From NCBI GenBank assembly GCA_019925095.2, contig CM034405.1:17787401-17851400 (forward strand): a DNA stretch of 64,000 nt. Reading direction: 5' to 3'. The first letter of the stretch is position 1, and the number at the start of each line of letters is the position of its first letter. The position numbers and the translations under genes were made by a program. The stretch is from Dendrolimus kikuchii (Eukaryota; Arthropoda; Insecta; Lepidoptera; Lasiocampidae). A model generated the notes under the pieces. The model searched no databases, had not been told where the DNA came from, and saw only the letters and a list, made by a program, of their open reading frames with translations. This document shows positions 30,893 to 42,010 of this stretch, piece after piece.

Positions 30893-31141
30893 AAAGGGTA
30901 CGTACCTTGCACAAATTTGTCGTGTCCTTCGATAGCTATGAGCAGGCACCAGTATAAACACTCTCACATTTATTCATTTATTTATTTTATTCAGACAAGA
31001 CAAACAGACGAATCAGATCATCTCGAATTACATTATCCGCAGTGAAAACCCTAAATGTTATTAATAAATCAATCATCTCACGTGCCATTTATGTAGATAA
31101 TGTACCTATAATAGAAGATCTGATCATATCATATCATTTTC

Positions 31142-31368
31142 CAGGTGGTAGGGCATTTGCCCGTCTGGATGGCTACCATCCTTGGTCTAAAGCATGTCGC
31201 CATAACAACCTTGAGTTGTGTTCTGGCATTACTGATCAGTTTCCCTTAAGAGAGCAGCAGCGCATTTGTTGCACCTTTGGTTTTGCAAATGTCCATAGAC
31301 GATGGTAACCGCTTTCCATCAAGTGGGCCGTCTGCCTGTCTGCTAATCTCCTACAATAAAAAAAATCA
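31142..31368 (+). mobile_element. family A repeat, copy 8 (5'-truncated)
   Basis: Starts at 'ccaggtggtagggcattt', about the same internal point as copy 5, and ends in A8. The duplication side is unclear. Confidence 0.85.
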
Positions 31369-31499
31369 TAAAATAGTAAAAAAAAGATAATGTAGGATAG
31401 ATACAAAGGAAAGACAAAACTATATACAAGAGATAGAAAACATAAATGGGAAAAGATACAAGTAAGAAAGAGAAAAAAAAGACAGTTAAAATTATATAA

Positions 31500-31557
<58 letters not shown>
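31500..31557 (+). repeat. (TA)n microsatellite
   Basis: About 28 uninterrupted TA dinucleotides, five bases before solo LTR copy b. Confidence 0.95.
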
Positions 31558-31560
<3 letters not shown>

Positions 31561-31561
31561 G

Positions 31562-32088
31562 ATATTGTTACGAGTTTAGCGGGACTCGAATTAATATGCC
31601 GTTGGAATTATTACAGAGTTTATTAGAACTATACAAACACGTATAACATAGGTACAAATATAACCGAACACAACAAGTCCAAATGTAATGCAGATGGTCG
31701 TAATTCATTAAAATGCGCAAAGCCCGTCACTATTAGATTCCCAATTACACACGTCTCGCTTTGATCATGGTTCTCGCTCGACTCCCCCCTCCCTCCATCA
31801 GGCCATCGTTTTATACTACACAACTGCAATATGGACCGGCAACGTGGACCGAATTTCCTAGAATCAACTCATACTTTAAAATCCGTAACACCTGGCTAAT
31901 GATTACAATACTACAATAGGCTGTTCTCTAGAAACGCATGCCAACAAATCAGTAAACAAAAGAAGACGGTCATAAAAGAATTACAATAGTTTCAATGTTA
32001 TTAGTTCAAATGCCGACGGGTAATAAATGTGCTTCTGCAAATCTGTACGTGGAATTTGTCTTTATCGCCGCGTAGGTTGTAACAATAT
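31562..32088 (-). mobile_element. solo LTR, family L, copy b, with ATAT duplication
   Basis: LTR 31566-32084 (519 bp), TGTTACGAG to GTAACA, flanked by ATAT on both sides. One of the best-preserved copies. On the minus strand AATAAA lies within 'tctaataaactc' near the right-hand end of the transcript. Confidence 0.88.
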
Positions 32089-32193
32089 TTTATTACTGTT
32101 GGAATCTCCAACAAAAAGTTTACTAATTCATTTGGTGCGGCATAATACTGGCCACCAAGCATACTATTTACATATATATATACTATACTATTT

Positions 32194-32491
32194 ATCCGTG
32201 CAGGAACGGAGAAAGAATACAATTTCCTGCGGCCGGGCATCCTGTCGTAACAGCCAGGTGGTAGGGCGTTTGCCCGACTAGATGGCTACTATCCCTGGTC
32301 TAAAGTATGTCGTCATAACAACCTTGAGTTGTGTTCCGGCATTAGTGACCAGGTTCCAGTCTCCTTTAAGAGAGCAGCAGCGCATTTGTAGCACCTTTGG
32401 TGTTGTAAATGTCCATAGGCGATGGTAACCGTTTTCCATCAAGTGGGCCGTCTGCCTGTCTGCTGAACTCCTGCAATAAAAAAAAAAAAAA
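32194..32491 (+). mobile_element. family A repeat, copy 9
   Basis: 'tccgtgcaggaacggag' to A15, with a ~25-base internal deletion ('cctgtcgtaacagccagg'). It lies 110 bases after solo LTR copy b. Confidence 0.88.
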
Positions 32492-32985
32492 TGTTTAATT
32501 TTAGAACATAGATGTTCTTTTGTTTTCTTATCTGTTTTTCCCCCCATTATTATTAAAATCGTCTTTTGGTTCGTTCGATCGTTATTATATATAAAATAAA
32601 TACAGTCCTCAAGAAATTAATAGTTAAAGAAGTGTTTAATAATTACCATTAAATGAATATTCATATTTTATGAGTCAATACAATTTCTATTAATATTAGA
32701 AATTAACATATCATTCTTGGAATTGCGGAAACGGCAACAACAACATATAACTTTGTATAAATTTGAGTGAAAATCCTGTTGGAACAATAACAGCGTCGGT
32801 TCTTATTGGGCGAGCAGGCGCCAATTTACTTAATTAAAAGGTTCAACATTAATTTGCCCTGTAAACAACTTGTATCCTAAAATGGAACATGATTTCTCCA
32901 AGGATGGCCCAATCTTGGCACTTTGGAATTGGTTTTTTCATAAAAGAATATAGTTATATCTCTCTATTATATCCCAGATCCTACC
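32492..32985 (+). other. no gene seen
   Basis: AT-rich, no repeat recognised. Confidence 0.4.
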
Positions 32986-34402
32986 TAGGCTACGTTCTAT
33001 TAGGGACTTACAACGACCGCGATTGTACCTGTTCTACTTGCTTGCCAGCGGTACAATCGTAAACCCAAGTGGAACGGCTATTCGACCAACCTCTTGACAT
33101 GGGTCGTTGTGAGCGTTATGTGATCAAAAATGATGACGTCATTAGTGACGTTTTCGCCACGACCACAACGATCGCGGTCGCCTTGTGGTACGGCTAACTG
33201 GGCGTTTTGGGCGTTGTGAACTACTAATGGAACGCCCTACTAGGCTACGTTCCATTAGGGACTCACAATGACCACGTTCACGACCGCGATTTTTCCCGTT
33301 CCACCTGCTTGCGGACGTTACAATCATATACGCTAGTGGAACGGGTTATGGAGCGTTGATATCATTAATGTCATACGCATTACGCAAATGTCATTGGTTG
33401 ATATGAAAATCGCGCCTTTGTCAACGTATTGACAAGAGAGAATTAATGCTCTGTGGTCAACGCCCACTTCGACCCACCTTTTGACATGGGTCGTTGTGGG
33501 CGTCGTGTGATCGAAAATGATGACGTCATTAGTAACGTTTTCGCCACGACTACAACGATCACGGTCGCCTTGTGGTACGGCTAACTGGGCGTTTTGGGCG
33601 TTGTGAGCTACTAATGGAACGCCCTACTAGGCTACGTTCCATTAGGGACTCACAATGACCACGTTCACGACCGCGATTTTTCCCGTTCCACCTGCTTGCG
33701 GACGTTACAATCATATACGCTAGTGGAACGGGTTATGGAGCGTTGATATCATTAATGTCATACGCATTACGCAAATGTCATTGGTTGATATGAAAATCGC
33801 GCCTTTGTCAACGTATTGACAAGAGAGAATTAATGCTCTGTGGTCAACGCCCACTTCGACCCACCTTTTGACATGGGTCGTTGTGGGCGTCGTGTGATCG
33901 AAAATGATGACGTCATTAGTAACGTTTTCGCCACGACTACAACGATCACGGTCGCCTTGTGGTACGGCTAACTGGGCGTTTTGGGCGTTGTGAGCTACTA
34001 ATGGAACGCCCTACTAGGCTACGTTCCATTAGGGACTCACAATGACCACGTTCACGACCGCGATTTTTCCCGTTCCACCTGCTTGCGGACGTTACAATCA
34101 TATACGCTAGTGGAACGGGTTATGGAGCGTTGATATAATTAATGTAATACGCATTACGCAAATGTCATAGGTTGATATGAAAATCGCGCCTTTGTCAACG
34201 TATTGACAAGAGAGAATTAATGCTCTGTGGTCAACGCCCAATTCGACCCACCTTTTGACATGGGTCGTTGTGGGCGTCGTGTGATCGAAAATGATGACGT
34301 CATTAGTAACGTTTTCGCCACGACCACAACGATCGCGGTCGCCTTGTGGAACGGCTAACTGAGCATTTTGGGCGTTGTGAGTTACTAATGGAACGTCTTG
34401 CC
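32986..34402 (+). mobile_element. head-to-tail array of a terminal-inverted-repeat element (family M)
   Basis: One 255-bp unit (32986-33240) then three 387-bp units starting at 33241, 33628 and 34015. Each begins 'taggctacgttc(c/t)attaggga' and ends 'actaatggaacg(c/t)c(c/t)t', so every unit is bounded by the family's two inverted ends. Units at 33241 and 33628 look identical by eye; the third has about ten substitutions. The longer units carry ~130 extra bases including 'cgcattacgcaaatgtca'. No transposase is encoded. Each unit contains ATGATGACGTCATTAGT. Confidence 0.88.
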
Positions 34403-34405
34403 AGT

Positions 34406-34925
34406 TGTCGTGGTAGCGCAATAGCTAGCGCACGCGTTCCAAATTCAAAGGCGCTTAGGAATTTTTCTGACTAACAGGGCGTTCCATTTGTAGCTCACAA
34501 CGTCCAAAATACTCAATAAGCCGTTCCACAAGGCGACCGCGGTCATTGTGGTCGTGGCGAAAACGTCACTAATGACGTCATCATCTTCGATCACACAACG
34601 CTCACAATGACCCATGTCAATAGGAGGGTCGAATAGCCGTTCCACTTGGGTTTACGATTGTAGCGCCGGCAAGCAAGTGGAACGCGATAAATCGCTGTCG
34701 TGAACGTAGTCGTTGTGAGTCCCAAATGGAACGTAGCCCTAATGTGCATATTGTTACAATTACCACTAACAACGGTGAAGGAAAACATCGTGTGCAACCT
34801 GCACATCAAGATAACCGATGTGTCAAACCTACCAAGCCGCCTTGGGGAAGCATAGCGGGTATACTGTACGTTCCTCTTATAGTGGAAGTTCCGAACCCAG
34901 CAGTGGAGACATTTATGCGCTGTCA
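34406..34925 (+). mobile_element. tRNA-derived SINE split by a MITE insertion
   Basis: The head (34406-34474: 'gtcgtggtagcgcaatagc', with the B box lost in a deletion) and the body (34740-34925: 'ctaatgtgcatattgttac' to 'cccagcagtgg') belong to one SINE. It is interrupted by the inverted family M element at 34475-34739. Confidence 0.85.
34472..34742 (-). mobile_element. family M terminal-inverted-repeat element, inverted, with TAA duplication
   Basis: A 265-bp copy (34475-34739) in reverse orientation to the array. Left end CAGGGCGTTCCATTTG, right end complement GGGCTACGTTCCATTTG. TAA (or CTAA) lies on both sides inside the SINE. It matches the short 255-bp form. A TAA duplication suits PIF/Harbinger-like MITEs. 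Confidence 0.85.
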
Positions 34926-34945
34926 TTATTTTTTATTTTATAATA

Positions 34946-35463
34946 TTATTCTTACGAGACGCGAGACTCGAATTAAAATGGCGTTAGAATTACTATAGAG
35001 TTTATTAGAACTATACAAACACGTATAACACAGGTACAAATATAACAGAACACAACAAGTCCAAAAGTAATGCAGAAGGTCATAATTCCAGAAAACGCGC
35101 AAAGTCCGTCACTAAAAGTTTCCCGATTGTAGTACAAACTTACTTCGCTCGTGGTTATCGTCCTCGTCCCTCCATCGGGCCATTGTTTTATACTGCACAG
35201 ATGCAATATGTCCATCCGGCCGCGTGGACTGAATTTTCTAGAATCAGTCGCTACTTTAAATCCGACACACCTGACTAATGAATCGACCGCAACGCCCATA
35301 AACGAGTACAATAAGACAATGGACTGTGCTCTAGAATAATTAGTAAACGTATGTCAATAAATAAGTAAACAAAAGAAGTCCAAATGCCGAATGTAATAAA
35401 ATGTGTTTTTACAGGTGTACAGGTGTGAATTTCTTTTTGGCGGTGTCTAGGTTGTAATATTAT
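34946..35463 (-). mobile_element. solo LTR, family L, copy c, with TTAT duplication
   Basis: LTR 34950-35459. Both terminal dinucleotides have a single change (TCTTACGAG, GTAATA), yet TTAT flanks both sides perfectly. Confidence 0.85.
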
Positions 35464-36377
35464 AAAGTATATTCTTAAATTTTCGCAACTAGTATATTTT
35501 AACGGCTTTAATATTATAAAAGCGAATATGAATTTATTAAAATTATAAATAAATATTTGAACCCGAACTAACCGAAGACCGAAAACACCCCTAGAGCATG
35601 AATAAATCATCGTAGCATCGTAGCGTACAAGCTATGATCAGTTATTATGAGAAATTATCATAATGACGTCACACACGCGCTCGGCGTGTATCTTTCCTTT
35701 TATTACAAAAAAATATTGATTCAAATACCCAATTGGGAGAAGGTGAAAAGAAAGAGAAAGAAGTCGGCCAAGAGTTCACGAATAATCAATTACTCTCTAG
35801 AAGGAATTATTGTTTTTCTATTTTTGGATACAAGACTCCAATAATATACTTCTCAAAAACTACTAAACAGATATTGTTCAAACTAATTAAGTTTTTATTG
35901 CCTGGAATAGTAAAATAATACTGATGGAAAGTGGATATAAACTCTTACACTTATTTGTCGGGGATAGGCCCGCGACTTCGTCCACAATTTCGTTGAAATC
36001 ACTCCCGGGAAAAATCCCTTGGGGTTCCCATGATATAAAGTATCACAGATATTATGGCCGAGAATTCGCTAACCGGAATCTGATTTTTTCAACCGGGCCA
36101 CTTCAAACCGCCCCTAGAAAATTCCTGTGGGATTCCCGCGATATTAAGTAGCGCAGATATTCAGTCCGGGAATATGATACCGATCAGCGAAAACCGCATC
36201 GAAATCTGCCAAGTCGTTTTAACGTGAATCGCACACAACAGACAAACACAAAAAATATAAAAAATAAAACTTTTATAATATTATCGACTACCTTCTGCCC
36301 GCGACTTCGTCCGCGTTGAATAGTAAAAAAAAAGTATTAAAAAAAACCCCGATTTTGAAACAATTTTCATTGGTTTA
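35464..36377 (+). other. no intact gene; LINE-like 3' region at 35930-36320
   Basis: 35464-35910 holds nothing recognised. 35950-36320 has phrases typical of decayed insect LINE 3' ends, for instance 'cccgcgacttcgtccacaat', 'gggattcccgcgatatt' and again 'cccgcgacttcgtccgcgtt' at 36299. No RT remains. Confidence 0.5.
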
Positions 36378-36690
36378 TCTGTGCAGGAACGGAGAAAGAA
36401 TACAATTTCCTGCGGCCGGGCGGCCTGTCGTAAGAGGCGACTTAACAATCCACAGCCAGGTGGTAGGGCATTTGACCGACTGGATGGCTACCACCCCTGA
36501 TCTAAAATATGTCGCCATAACAACCTTGAGTTGTGTTCCGGCATTAGTGACCAGATTCCAAATTCCCTTAAGAGAGCAGCAGCGCATTTGTAGCGACTTG
36601 GCTGTTGCAAATTTCCATAGGCGATGGTAACCGCTTTCCATCAAGTGGGCCGTCTGTCTGTCTGCTGATTTGCTATATAAAAAAAGAAAA
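36378..36690 (+). mobile_element. family A repeat, copy 10 (full length)
   Basis: From 'tctgtgcaggaacggag' to 'gctatataaaaaaag', with the usual body. The 3' end has lost the normal 'ctgcaataaa'. Confidence 0.88.
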
Positions 36691-37664
36691 AAATTGGTGC
36701 TCCGCTCCTATTGGTCTTAGTGTGATGATATATATAGCCTATAGCCTTCCTCGATAAATGGGCTATATAAAACTGAAAGAATGTTTCAAATCAGACCAAT
36801 AATTCCTGAGATTAGCGTGTTCAAACAAACTCTTCAGCTTTATATATTAGTATAAAATGTAAGTATGGACTACGAGTATCACCACCACTGCTCAATGTTC
36901 TTCACAAAGAGTATACTTTTTATTATTATTAACAACTCTACGGACTCGAGTTCCGTACCCTTTTTTACAATTTAATTTCTAGATTTAATTTTTTGAATTT
37001 AACACAATTATTAGTTATTTTGGTTCTTGTGTGTGACATTAATTTATTGATTTTTGTATTGAGGTGCATGCATCTTACGAATAACTTATTATATTAATTT
37101 TTACTAGTTTTAATACTAAACTTATACTAATGTAGAGTGTATCTGTCACATGCTGGTGTTGTGAGGAAGTGCATGTGCAGTGTGGGCCTTATATATATAC
37201 TTATATATATTGTCCTATCTAGTGCCATGTGTGTTGTTTTTTCTTTTCTGTGCTTGGGTTATTAATTTTTAGGCTCTTTGTGTGTCTTGGTTTGTTTGTG
37301 AAGTGTGCGTGTAATGCAATGCGGTGGTAGTGCGCGTTGGTTTAAATATGTGTATAAGTTTTGTTGTTAAAAAGTATACTTTAAACTTTTCATAATGAAA
37401 TCGTCCTTTATATTCAAGATTGTTTGACGTTAAAACATCCTCTAATGTTTTCATGGCAACAGTACAGAGTAAGTTCAGTGGTCAAAGTTGGTATTAAAGT
37501 AAAACGGTCTTATTCTATTAGAGTAAGTGTGTAAACTTCTTTAAGAACCTTAAAGAAGCTTACGTATTTAATCTAACACAATATGAATAATACCTGCGTG
37601 CAATGTAACACAAACCAACTTGATTGATATTTTGTTTTATTTTTCCTTTTACTTATTTTAATCA
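36691..37664 (+). other. no gene seen
   Basis: AT-rich. 36728-36768 ('atagccttcctcgataaatg') resembles an insect LINE tail phrase. Otherwise empty. Confidence 0.4.
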
Positions 37665-37865
37665 TCTTTATATATATAATTCTTCTGTACGTGTGTTGAC
37701 AGTGAACGCCTCCTAAGCGGCTGGACCGATTTGAACGAATTTTTTTGTGTGTGTTCAAGTGGATTCGAGGATGGTTTAGATACACAATTGGAACCGGTAG
37801 CTGGCGCTGCAATCGGGTTCTAAATTTTATTTCTTCAGGGCAGAACAACGTCTGCCGGGACAGCT
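37665..37865 (+). mobile_element. Helitron-like fragment
   Basis: Begins TCTTTATATATATAATTC, carries 'gaaccggtagctggcgctgc' and 'aatcgggttcta' as in 9818-10260, and ends 'gtctgccgggacagctt', a decayed CTAG end. Confidence 0.72.
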
Positions 37866-38312
37866 TTATTTATATAAAATTAGTAGAGCTAGGCATGTTT
37901 GTTGAAGACTTTTATTCTTGCGCCGCTTCTTCTCTTTGAGCCACAACATGTTGTGAACCGGTGATAAATTAGATTAGGCTCCCATAGAGTAAATAATAAG
38001 AATAGACAAAATTAAATCTAAATAATTAAAATGAAAATATGAAATGAGAGATAATTTTTAAACTTTAAAAATGATCAAATACGTTGGTCTTTAGAGTACC
38101 TTCGTAATATATTTATGGTGTTTATATCGAAGTACAAAAAATAATTATTTATACATCTATATTTTAATTGAATTGAATATAAAAATGGGTTCGTCTGCAT
38201 GCATGTTATGTATATCAATGCGTAACAAAAATAATTTAATTTTTATCCATATTTTATCCTTATACCTATAGTTATTTCCAGATCTAAATGAATAAAATTT
38301 GGTGAGAAATAA
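37866..38312 (+). other. no gene seen
   Basis: AT-rich. The piece at 37905-38010 matches 39905-40015 (inside the Penelope-like element) in reverse complement: 'gccgcttcttctctt', 'cacaacatgttgtg'. Confidence 0.45.
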
Positions 38313-39118
38313 ATATTGTTACGAGTTGCAGGACTCGAATTAAAATGCCGTTGGAATTATTATAGAATTTATTAGAACTATACAAACAAGTGTAACACAG
38401 GTACAAATATAACTGAACACAACCAGTGCAAACGTAATGCACAATTCAATAACACGCGCAAAGTCCGTCACTAAATAGATTACCGAATGTAGTACACACG
38501 TCTTGGTTTGCTCGTGATTAACGCTCGACTGCCGATCTCTCCATTAGGGCAATGCTTTATACTGCACAAATATAATATGTCTCTCGGCCGCGTGAACTGA
38601 ATTTCTTAGAATCACACCTGGCTAATGACTACCATAAAAGATTACAATACACAATGGGCTGTTTTTCTAATTACAAATTTTAAACACAAAGTAAATAAAA
38701 GAAGTCCAAATGCGGGAAGGTAATAGAAATAAAGAAAGAAAGAAAGAAAACGTTTATTTGCCAAATGCGACACAGACAAAATAAATGAAACAATATATTT
38801 TTACAGGTATGTAAGCATGCCGCAATTCACCAAATGAGGTTGGCACTCAGTATATTACTGTGTCGGAAGATATTCCGCCACAGCACTGATTTTCGGTGCC
38901 TACCCCGGAGTCTACACCTATTATCTAGAGACCCGTATAAAAATAATTATTTCATTTAGTCACAGCCGTATGTACTGGAAGAAATGTCAACATAAAAATA
39001 AACATATTAATGAGAATTAAAAATAGATAGTGATAGTATTGTACGCACAGTGTAACGTAATAAAGTGTGCTTTTATGGTATGCAGGTGTGAATCCACTTT
39101 TGTCGGTTGGAACAATAT
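38313..39118 (-). mobile_element. solo LTR, family L, copy d, split by another insertion
   Basis: LTR 38317-39114 flanked by ATAT on both sides. Its length exceeds its sisters by ~330 because of the nested element at 38726-39056. Ends are TGTTACGAG and GGAACA. Confidence 0.87.
38720..39062 (+). mobile_element. (GAAA)n-headed ~331-bp element with GTAATA duplication
   Basis: Insertion 38726-39056 in solo LTR d, flanked by GTAATA (38720-38725, 39057-39062). It starts with (GAAA)n and contains an inverted-repeat stretch around 'gtgtcggaagatattccgcc'. Related pieces are at 10939, 14829-14890 and 25145-25310. The class is unknown; the 6-bp duplication and simple-repeat end suggest a retroelement. 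Confidence 0.75.
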
Positions 39119-39398
39119 TTTATTTAGTATTACTAACTAAATACTTATTTAACTGTTTATATAAAAGAAAACTGGTGCGAACACAATTTATTTTAATGTT
39201 AAGTTTTTTTTTCTTTGTTATAATTATAATTACCTTGAATATGTTAAAATATCTGTAATAAGCCGAATGATAAATTGGTTTGAGCTGTGAAAACAATATT
39301 ATGTGTTGGTATTTTGGAGTTTAATACGCAGTAGAAACCCCTGAAGATTTATACTAAGGTCTATATCTAAGAACGAAGCTTATCATAGTGATGTTTAA

Positions 39399-39632
39399 AA
39401 AAAAATTGCAGAAGCACAGCAGACAGGCTGACGGCCCAACTGTTACAGAAAGTGGTTATCGTTGCCTATGGACATTAGCAATGCCAACATGCTGCCGGCC
39501 TTGGAGGAGAAACTGGAACCTGGCCACTGATGCCGGAACACAGCTCAAGGTTGTTATGGTGGCATACTCTAGAGACTCCACAGACCAGGAGTGGTAGCCA
39601 TTCATTCAAGCAAATGCCTGATCACTTGGAAT
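39399..39632 (-). mobile_element. family A repeat, copy 11 (degenerate)
   Basis: 'ttgcagaagcacagcagaca' to 'gtggtagccattca', with several internal deletions. The oldest-looking copy. Confidence 0.72.
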
Positions 39633-39717
39633 GTAGTAATGCAGTAGCGTTTTCTTAAGTTTTCGCGACTCGTATACATAATAAAACTACGTTTTAACGA
39701 TAATAAAACTACGTTTT

Positions 39718-40404
39718 AACGGTTTTAAGCGCGGTAATTTTATTTGATTTTGGTTTTTCCGACGTTTCGGCCACTTTTCAGTGGCCGTGATCACGGAAGA
39801 CAAAGATGTCAAGTGTCAACGAGTATTGTTAAAGTTTTATTTAGCCTACCGCCAACTTATTAATTTTAATTATTTAATTTTAATTTTGTTTATGGTTATT
39901 ATTTAATCTATGGGAGCCTAATCTAATTTACTACCGCTTCGCAACATGTTATGGCTTGAAGAGAAGAAGCGGCGCAAGAAACTCTTCAGCAAACATGCCT
40001 AGCTCTAATAATTTTATATAATATTAAAATGGGTGGAAGGAAAAATAAAAGTAATTATCAGTCAAGTTGGTTTGTGTTCCGTTGTACGCAGAAAGAGCTC
40101 ACAGTGTCTTGAGGTCTGGCAGCTGGTTTTTGCTGGGTTTGGGTCTTAATAGTTTTGATAATTGGATCCCAAACAGGTGGTACTTGCCAACCATCTTCTC
40201 TATTGAAATTTGGGTGTTTTTTGATTTCAATAGCCTCACGCATCATTCTAGGTATGAAACGATTAATTAATAACGGCTAAATAAAACTTTAACAATACTC
40301 GTTGACACTTGACATCTTTGTCTTCCGTGATCACGGCCACTGAAAAGTGGCCGAAACGTCGGAAAAACCAAAATCAAATAAAATTACCGCGCTTAAAACC
40401 GTTT
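39718..40404 (-). mobile_element. Penelope-like element with inverted terminal repeats, 5'-truncated inside
   Basis: Arms 39718-39846 and 40275-40404 are near-perfect inverted repeats of ~130 bp. They contain CGAAACGTCGG, the palindrome CCGTGATCACGG and a GGCCACT/AGTGGCC stem. Between them a minus-strand frame ends with residues typical of the C-terminus of Penelope-like proteins. Inverted pLTR copies flanking a truncated body are characteristic of Penelope-like elements. The arm sequence also recurs at 28040-28146. Confidence 0.82.
40058..40266 (-). pseudogene. Penelope-like GIY-YIG endonuclease, C-terminal remnant
   Basis: The minus-strand frame of ~65 codons reads 'MMREAIEIKKHPNFNREDGW' then 'VPPVWDPIIK' and stops at 40058. 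The 'EAIEI.KH..NFNREDGW' phrase is the end of the GIY-YIG endonuclease domain carried by Penelope-like elements, which nicks target DNA for priming. The GIY-YIG catalytic residues and the whole RT lie upstream in a complete element and are absent, so this is non-functional. The frame is open a little beyond the ATG at 40246. It lies between the inverted arms, supporting the element call. Confidence 0.8.
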
Positions 40405-40617
40405 TTTTATTGCAGAAGATCAGCAGACAGGCAGACGGCCCACTTGATGGAAAGCGATTACCATCGCCTATGGACATTTGCAACAGCAAAGTTGCTACAA
40501 ATGCGCTGCTGCTCTCTCAAGGGAAACTGGAACCTGGTCACTAATGCCGGAACACAACTCAAGGTTGTTATGGTGACATGCTTTAGACCAGGGGTGGTAG
40601 CCATCCAATCGGGCAAA
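40405..40617 (-). mobile_element. family A repeat, copy 12 (5'-truncated)
   Basis: Abuts the right arm of the Penelope-like element with no spacer: 'aaaaccgtt' then T-run and 'attgcagaagatcagcag'. It stops at 'ccaatcgggcaaaatg'. Confidence 0.85.
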
Positions 40618-41365
40618 ATGTAGTTTTATACTGCAGTAGTGATTTATCATAGTGATGAACCATAAGTGCACTGATCTACCTACTCTGTGCCCATAGGCTC
40701 GTAAAGAGCAACAAACCGAAACAAATCTGTTGGAAGCTACTTGAACGTAACTTCAATCGTGCCAACTTACCCGTACTGGTTCGAGATTAATAAAACGGAG
40801 TTTCTCTTTGAAAGAAAGCCTGTATCTTTCTTTCTTTTTTGTAAAATAGAACATTTCTTCTTGAATTTATGTGCAGTTTTAGAACTCTGGTTGTTTCAAA
40901 ATGTCGATTTTTAAATCTCCGTAGCCATTTTGGCAAAACGGTGCCCTTATAATTTCATCAAGTCCGTCTGTTTGTCTTCGTTTGTATATCACAGTCGTTT
41001 TTCGCAGAAACTGCTAGGCGTATACAGACCCAGCAGCTTATGGATGAAATTTAATAGGAATGTGTAGTAAATTAGACACATAATAAATTTTGGGAGTGGC
41101 CACCTGTAATACTTGCAACAACTCAGAAGGGTTTATGGTAATAAAAGAACAGGAACCTGGTCACAAAACTTTATAATCAGAGAGCCATACGGTTTTAACA
41201 TATTTGATACTCTTTTTACACTCGACAAACAGTCCGATTTCAAAACTTCTTTCACCATTAGAATGCTACATTATCTCATATTAAAATAGGCTATATATTA
41301 TATTATTAGAAAAAAATCGGAATACCTAATAAAACTTCAATAATGTAAACTAAGGTGAAAAAAAA
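40618..41365 (+). other. no gene seen
   Basis: AT-rich with an old retroelement-tail phrase at 40930-41060 ('cttataatttcatcaagtcc', 'gaaactgctaggcgtat'). Confidence 0.4.
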
Positions 41366-41588
41366 GTGTTTGAGTGGGTCCCGGGATGATTTAGATTCAC
41401 GATTAGACTCGGTAAGAGGCGCCGCCTAACTTCTAAACGGTGGACCAATTTTGATGAATTTTTTTGTGTTTGTTCAAGTGGTGTCGAGAATGATATAAAT
41501 TAATAATTGGTCCCGGTCGATGGCGCTGCAATCGGGTTCTAGATTTTTATTTCTTAAGGGCAGGGCAACATCTGCCGGGTGCAGCTAG
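41366..41588 (+). mobile_element. Helitron-like fragment ending CTAG
   Basis: 'gtgtttgagtgggtcccggg', 'ggcgctgcaatcgggttct' and 'ctgccgggtgcagctag' before a T, as in 9818-10260. The 5' boundary is uncertain and the internal order is rearranged. Confidence 0.75.
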
Positions 41589-41639
41589 TATATATTACAT
41601 ATACAATTCTGGATTAAATTCAAATCCATAAGATTTTTA

Positions 41640-42010
41640 ACCAACTTCAAAAAAAGGAGGAGGTTCCCAGTTCGTCGGGATCTTTATTTTTTTTTGATTT
41701 TTTTTATTTATGTTCACCGATTACTCCGAGATTTATGATCCGATTTACGTGATTTTTTTTTTGTTCAACGCGTAATAGCTTCCATTTGATCCCCTAAAAA
41801 TTAGACATAGTTTGGCTTAGTGGTTTTCATTTTAAAAACATTTTTTATGGAAAAATTTCCATTCCGTTCCATATGTACACCGATTACTCTGAGAGTTATG
41901 ATCCGATTTACGTGATTCTTTTTTGTTCGACGCGAAATAGCTTCCATTTGGTCCCCTAAAATTTTGACATAGTTTGGCTCAGTAGTTTTCATTTTATGAA
42001 TATTTTTTAT
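41640..42010 (+). repeat. LINE 3' region with 163-bp tandem duplication
   Basis: 'aacttcaaaaaaaggaggag' (41643) is a phrase seen widely in lepidopteran LINE 3' ends. The block 'cgattactc(c/t)gag' to 'ggttttcatttta' is repeated, starting at 41718 and 41881 (163-base step). Confidence 0.75.

Noticed and set aside
32986..34402. CRISPR-like array
   Set aside because: Units of 387 bp without spacers and with terminal inverted repeats are a transposon array in a eukaryotic genome.
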